Shown here in pieces: positions 32,765-36,651 of a stretch of 36,651 bases of DNA. Under the pieces are notes generated by a model, which saw only the letters and a program-made list of their open reading frames with translations, was not told where the DNA came from and did no database searches. Location of the stretch: the NCBI GenBank assembly GCA_018829465.1, contig JAHJTN010000016.1:1-36651 (forward strand). The letters run 5' to 3'. This DNA is from Bacteroidota bacterium (lineage in GTDB: Bacteria; Bacteroidota; Bacteroidia; Flavobacteriales; Flavobacteriaceae). The position numbers and the translations under genes are program-made. Within the stretch, counting starts at the first letter, position 1. Every line of letters begins with the position of its first letter.

Positions 32765-35377
32765 ATGGAAAGAGAGGCATCCTTATCGATTTTTGACTTG
32801 GAGAACAACGAAGCAAAAACCACACAAAAATCTGATTTTGAAAACATTACAAAATCAAAAGTCTATACTTTTGACGAAGCATTGGCAGATGCCACAAACT
32901 ATTTTAAGGGCGATACTTTGGCGGCTACCGTATGGCTCAACAAATATGCACTCAAGGATTCGGCCGGAAACATCTACGAGTCTAACCCCGACCAAATGCA
33001 CCGGCGGATTGCACGCGAAATTGCACGCATAGAAAAGAAATACCCCAATCCGTATTCGGAAGAAGACCTCTATGAGGTGCTCAAAGATTTTACCTACATC
33101 GTACCCCAGGGCGGGCCTATGACCGGCATCGGCAACGACTATCAAATTGCTTCATTGTCTAATTGCTTTGTCATTGGCAATGACGGCTCTTCGGATTCCT
33201 ACGGCGGCGTGTTGAAAATTGATGAAGAACAAGTACAACTCATGAAACGCCGCGGTGGTGTGGGACACGATTTGTCACACATTCGCCCCAAAGGCAGTCC
33301 GGTAATGAACAGTGCGCTCACCTCAACCGGTATAGTGCCGTTTATGGAGCGGTATTCTAATTCAACCCGTGAAGTGGCCCAAGACGGCCGTAGGGGTGCT
33401 TTGATGCTCTCTGTGTCGATAAAACATCCGGATGCCGAACATTTTATAGATGCCAAAATGGACGGCACCAAGGTAACCGGTGCCAATGTGTCTGTAAAAA
33501 TTGATCACGAATTTATGAAGGCCGTGGAAGCGGGCACGGCATACCAACAGCAATTTCCCATAGACAGCGACAATCCCAAATACAAACAAAGCATCGACGC
33601 CAAAAAACTTTGGGATAAAATCATACACAACGCGTGGAAATCGGCTGAGCCGGGTGTCTTATTTTGGGATACCATTATCAATGAATCTGTACCCGATTGC
33701 TATGCAGACTTGGGTTTTAAAACCGTTTCCACCAACCCTTGCGGGGAAATTCCGCTGTGTCCTTATGACAGTTGCCGCCTGCTGGCCATCAACCTGTACA
33801 GTTATGTAGAAAATCCGTTTACCGAAAGTGCCACTTTCAATTTTTCAAAATTTAAAAAACACGTGGGCATGGCGCAACGCATGATGGATGACATTGTAGA
33901 TTTGGAGCTGGAAAAAGTGGATAAAATCATAGATAAAATTGCCAAAGACCCCGAATTGGAATCTGTTAAAAGAACCGAATTTGAACTTTGGCACAAAATC
34001 AAAGAAAAAGCTGAGCAAGGCCGGCGGACAGGTGTAGGCATCACCGCCGAAGGCGATATGTTGGCTGCTTTAGGCTACCGATACGGCACCAAGGAGGCCA
34101 CCGACTTTTCGGTTTTGGTTCACCGCACTTTGGCGCTCAATGCCTATCGTTCGTCTGTAGAAATGGCCAAAGACCGTGGCGCATTTCCCGTTTATGACGC
34201 CACACGCGAAGCCAACAACCCAATGGTCCAACGCATCCAAAAGCACGACGAACAACTCTATGCGGAGATGAAGCAATTTGGCCGACGCAATATTGCGCTA
34301 CTCACCATTGCGCCTACCGGCACCACCAGCCTCATGACCCAAACCACTTCGGGTATTGAGCCGGTATTTATGGTGGCCTACAAACGCCGCAGAAAAGTAA
34401 ACCCGAACGACAAAAATGTCACGGTGAGTTTTGTTGATGAGGTAGGCGATTCGTGGGAAGAATTTCATGTTTTCCACCATAAGTTTGTCACTTGGCTCAA
34501 TGCCAATGGCTACAACAGCGATGAAGTGGCTGCCTTGCCACAAGAAGAACTCGATAAAATCATAGCCCAATCGCCCTACCACAAGGCCACGGCCAACGAT
34601 GTGGACTGGGTAGAAAAAGTACGCTTGCAGGGCGCTGTGCAGAAATGGGTGGACCACTCCATCAGCGTGACGGTGAACGTACCCGAAGACGTGGACGAAC
34701 AAATGGTGAGCGATATTTACATGACCGGCTGGAAAACGGGCTGCAAAGGCATCACCGTTTACCGCGACGGTTCGCGTAGCGGTGTGTTGGTGTCTAACAA
34801 AGAAGCTGAAAAGGAACCTGGTTTTGCAGAGACCAACGCGCCCAAGCGTCCGCAAAAATTGGAAGCCGACATTATTCAATTTAACAACGAAGGCGAAAAA
34901 TGGATAGCTGTGGTGGGGCTTTTTGAAGGGCGTCCTTACGAAATTTTCACAGGTCCGGCTCGGGAATCTTTTTCCATACTTTCGCACATCAACAAAGGTT
35001 GGGTCATTAAAACCAAAACGGCTGACGGCCGATCGCGCTACGACTTTCAACACGAAGACACGGCCGGCTATAAGACCACTATTGAGGGTCTTTCGCGCAC
35101 CTTCAACGAAGAATACTGGAACTATGCCAAGCTTATTTCGGGTGTGTTGCGCCACGGCATGCCCCTGCCCTATGTGGTGGACTTGGTGAACAACCTACAC
35201 CTGAGCGATGCCACGCTCAACACCTGGAAAAACGGTTTGGCGCGCGCGCTAAAGAGTTATATCCCGGATGGTACCATTCCTTCAGAAAACACTTGCGAAA
35301 AGTGTAGCGAGCCTTCGCTGGTGTATCAAGAAGGTTGCCTCACCTGCAAAAGTTGCGGCTATTCCAAATGCGGATGA
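32765..35377 (+). CDS. nrdJ: Adenosylcobalamin-dependent (class II) ribonucleoside-diphosphate reductase
   Basis: The product is 870 residues. It reduces ribonucleotides to deoxyribonucleotides with a B12-derived radical and needs no oxygen. Key residues are visible: the redox pair C134 (SLSNCFVIG) and C337 (YDSCRLLAINL), the thiyl-radical C326 within the N-P-C-G-E motif 324-328, and the phosphate-site loop APTGTTSLMTQTTSGIEPVF. The C-terminal tail CEKCSEPSLVY ... CLTCKSCGYSKCG carries paired cysteines that regenerate the active site or bind zinc. Length fits the long NrdJ form of Bacteroidota. No other reductase gene is in the window. The upstream 285 bases contain a weak promoter and a candidate antisense ORF. 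deoC and purM elsewhere in the window are other nucleotide-metabolism genes without a visible link. Confidence 0.95.
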   Translation: MEREASLSIFDLENNEAKTTQKSDFENITKSKVYTFDEALADATNYFKGDTLAATVWLNKYALKDSAGNIYESNPDQMHRRIAREIARIEKKYPNPYSEEDLYEVLKDFTYIVPQGGPMTGIGNDYQIASLSNCFVIGNDGSSDSYGGVLKIDEEQVQLMKRRGGVGHDLSHIRPKGSPVMNSALTSTGIVPFMERYSNSTREVAQDGRRGALMLSVSIKHPDAEHFIDAKMDGTKVTGANVSVKIDHEFMKAVEAGTAYQQQFPIDSDNPKYKQSIDAKKLWDKIIHNAWKSAEPGVLFWDTIINESVPDCYADLGFKTVSTNPCGEIPLCPYDSCRLLAINLYSYVENPFTESATFNFSKFKKHVGMAQRMMDDIVDLELEKVDKIIDKIAKDPELESVKRTEFELWHKIKEKAEQGRRTGVGITAEGDMLAALGYRYGTKEATDFSVLVHRTLALNAYRSSVEMAKDRGAFPVYDATREANNPMVQRIQKHDEQLYAEMKQFGRRNIALLTIAPTGTTSLMTQTTSGIEPVFMVAYKRRRKVNPNDKNVTVSFVDEVGDSWEEFHVFHHKFVTWLNANGYNSDEVAALPQEELDKIIAQSPYHKATANDVDWVEKVRLQGAVQKWVDHSISVTVNVPEDVDEQMVSDIYMTGWKTGCKGITVYRDGSRSGVLVSNKEAEKEPGFAETNAPKRPQKLEADIIQFNNEGEKWIAVVGLFEGRPYEIFTGPARESFSILSHINKGWVIKTKTADGRSRYDFQHEDTAGYKTTIEGLSRTFNEEYWNYAKLISGVLRHGMPLPYVVDLVNNLHLSDATLNTWKNGLARALKSYIPDGTIPSENTCEKCSEPSLVYQEGCLTCKSCGYSKCG

Positions 35378-35481
35378 TGATGCGATGGGAAAGTTGTGGG
35401 TTTTTGGTGGTGATTGTGAGTTGGTGGCAATGCTGACAGACAGTTCCGTCAAGACAAAAAAACGAATAACACAAGAAGAAA

Positions 35482-36528
35482 ATGGAAAAGAGAATTTTTA
35501 AATGTTTAGTTGCTTCACCAGGCGACACAAAGGACGAAAGAGGTTTGTGCTTAAAAATTTTCAAGGAACTAAACAAAGGGATTGGTGAGAGTTTTGGTTT
35601 CATTATTGAAGAAAGAATGTGGGAGCATAACACTCGACCAAGTTTTTCTGGTAAATATAGTCAAGTTACAATTAGCGGCCAATTAGGAAATGATTATGAT
35701 GTCTTTGTTGGAATAATGAACCAAAAATTTGGAACAGAAACAAAAGTTGCAGGTTCAGGGACGGAAGAAGAATTTAATAACGCATACGAACGACTAAAGA
35801 ATAAGGAAAGCGTTGAAATAATGTTTTACTTCAATGACGCACCTGTCAAACCAAGTGCAATTAACACAAGTGACCTTGACAAAGTTAGAGACTTTAAAAG
35901 GCGAGTTGGCGATTTAGGTGGGTATCATTGGACATACAACGGAGCTAATGATTTTGAAAATACTTTTCGAACTCATCTGACAGATTATTTCATCAAACTT
36001 TACAGCAAAGAAAAATCAGGCTCAACAAAGGAAAATGTTCAATTTGAAGTTCTTAGAGCTAAATTTAAAGAAAACTTAGACAACTCTTTACAAGCATTTA
36101 GTTCACAGCCTATAATTTGGGTTGACCCTGTTATTAGTAATACAAACGAAATTTCCCAAAATCCTGACGAGAACTACACAAGACGGATTGATGTAATTGA
36201 AATAATCAATAACCCTGAATCAATTATTTTCAATGCACCACCACAATTCGGGCTAACTTCGTTGGCCCATTATATGGTTCTTCAATCTTGGGAAAGAGGA
36301 AATTTTTGGCTTTATCTAGATTCTCACAAAGCAAAATCTCACAACATACATAATGCTGTTGTTCGGGAGACTGAAGCCCCTGGGTTAAAATTGTCTGATG
36401 TAAAAGCAATTATCCTTGATTCTTGGAATAGTCATGAATTAGATAGTTTTAAAAAACTGAAAAACTTATCAGATTCATACAAGGATATTCCTATAATCAT
36501 TATGCACACTTGTATGTCTTCAAACTAA
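35482..36528 (+). CDS. DUF4062 protein with a degenerate P-loop region, probably C-terminally truncated
   Basis: The product is 348 residues. Residues about 1-170 match DUF4062: KCLVASPGDTKDER, YDVFVGIMNQKFGTET, GSGTEEEFNNAYERL, IMFYFND. A short charged linker follows. From about 245 the strand-loop-helix IIFNAPPQFGLTSLAHYMVL looks like a Walker A region in which the usual GKT is replaced by GLT, and VKAIILDSW (307-315) resembles Walker B. The reading stops 33 residues after that, right after IPIIIMHT, where an NTPase domain would normally go on. DUF4062 is found at the front of STAND/NACHT-like NTPases and other proteins with suspected defence or signalling roles. The gene is AT-richer than nrdJ, 104 bases upstream, and looks acquired. 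Confidence 0.75.
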   Translation: MEKRIFKCLVASPGDTKDERGLCLKIFKELNKGIGESFGFIIEERMWEHNTRPSFSGKYSQVTISGQLGNDYDVFVGIMNQKFGTETKVAGSGTEEEFNNAYERLKNKESVEIMFYFNDAPVKPSAINTSDLDKVRDFKRRVGDLGGYHWTYNGANDFENTFRTHLTDYFIKLYSKEKSGSTKENVQFEVLRAKFKENLDNSLQAFSSQPIIWVDPVISNTNEISQNPDENYTRRIDVIEIINNPESIIFNAPPQFGLTSLAHYMVLQSWERGNFWLYLDSHKAKSHNIHNAVVRETEAPGLKLSDVKAIILDSWNSHELDSFKKLKNLSDSYKDIPIIIMHTCMSSN

Positions 36529-36559
36529 TTTGGACTTTTCCTTAAGGAGTGTTTGTTAA

Positions 36560-36651
36560 TTATTTCAAATATAAATGATTTTTTTTACTAGTTGATTTTT
36601 TTGATTTTAAATACTCATTTCTTCGGTTTTCAAGGGCTATTTTTTTCAATC
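36560..36651 (-). CDS. Possible C-terminal end of a minus-strand gene (partial)
   Basis: The minus strand is open from the right edge to a stop at 36560-36562 and would encode at least 29 residues, including LKKIALENRRNEYLKSKKST. The Lys/Arg/Glu-rich, helical composition could be a real C-terminus, but AT-rich DNA also gives Lys-rich chance frames. It would converge on the DUF4062 gene. Confidence 0.25.
   Translation of the reverse strand, partial: LKKIALENRRNEYLKSKKSTSKKNHLYLK

Noticed and set aside
34298-35155. Long minus-strand open frame (285 codons) inside nrdJ
   Set aside because: It lies wholly within the clear class II reductase gene, has no recognisable domain and a His/Val/Phe-rich composition typical of an antisense frame.
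1-36651. tRNA, rRNA, CRISPR array or insertion sequence
   Set aside because: No cloverleaf-like sequence, regular direct repeats or transposase frame was seen in any spacer, though a covariance-model search would be more sensitive.

Overview
This window comes from a Bacteroidota chromosome, most likely a Flavobacteriia-type bacterium. The evidence is consistent. Several secreted proteins carry type IX secretion (T9SS) C-terminal sorting domains of type A (PNPF...GxYLLK) and type B (FFTPNGDGFND). The recognisable promoters are of the Bacteroidota TAnnTTTG kind. The gene order tpiA-prmA-clpS, and an amidase divergent from an LptD homologue, are typical of this phylum. PurM, the S9 peptidase and the class II ribonucleotide reductase look like Bacteroidota versions. 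No rRNA, tRNA, CRISPR array or insertion sequence was seen.

Layout. (1) 1-7697, minus strand: three large secreted proteins, namely a left-truncated adhesin-like protein (jelly-roll, LamG-like and DUF8202-like regions) and two paralogous M14 zinc carboxypeptidases with T9SS tails. (2) 7968-11786, minus strand: a housekeeping run read in the order tpiA, prmA, clpS, purM, deoC. (3) 12042-16632: cell-envelope biogenesis, with a zinc N-acetylmuramoyl-L-alanine amidase (minus) divergent from lptD (plus, probable TTG start), then a SlyD-like FKBP isomerase and its terminator. (4) 16631-19266: two tandem WaaE/KdtX-like family-2 glycosyltransferases and a divergent third family-2 enzyme. (5) 19406-19979: an AT-rich ParE-type toxin-antitoxin pair. 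(6) 20059-24762: an accessory surface-polymer locus with three TagF/TagB-like (CDP-glycerol glycerophosphotransferase fold) enzymes, a LicD-family phosphotransferase and a LicC-like cytidylyltransferase. (7) 24979-31644: dapD, then an NTF2-like secreted protein, a secreted S9 prolyl-oligopeptidase-family peptidase and a T9SS type-B surface protein, the last three closely spaced. (8) 31699-35377: a flavin reductase-like protein, an overlapping 48-residue DUF2256 protein, a candidate 43-residue antisense ORF and nrdJ. (9) 35482-end: an AT-richer DUF4062 protein with a degenerate P-loop that appears to stop early, and possibly the tail of a minus-strand gene at the right edge.

How the genes work together. 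Much of the window concerns the cell surface: lipopolysaccharide export (LptD), glycan assembly (family-2 glycosyltransferases), phospho-decoration of a surface glycan (LicC/LicD/TagF-like), peptidoglycan cleavage, and T9SS-exported proteins. The most distinctive system is the LicC-LicD-TagF-like set, which predicts a phosphodiester-linked surface polymer or decoration in a Gram-negative bacterium. Its substrate cannot be read from the sequence. The DUF4062/degenerate-NTPase gene is the only candidate defence-type element, and it looks truncated.
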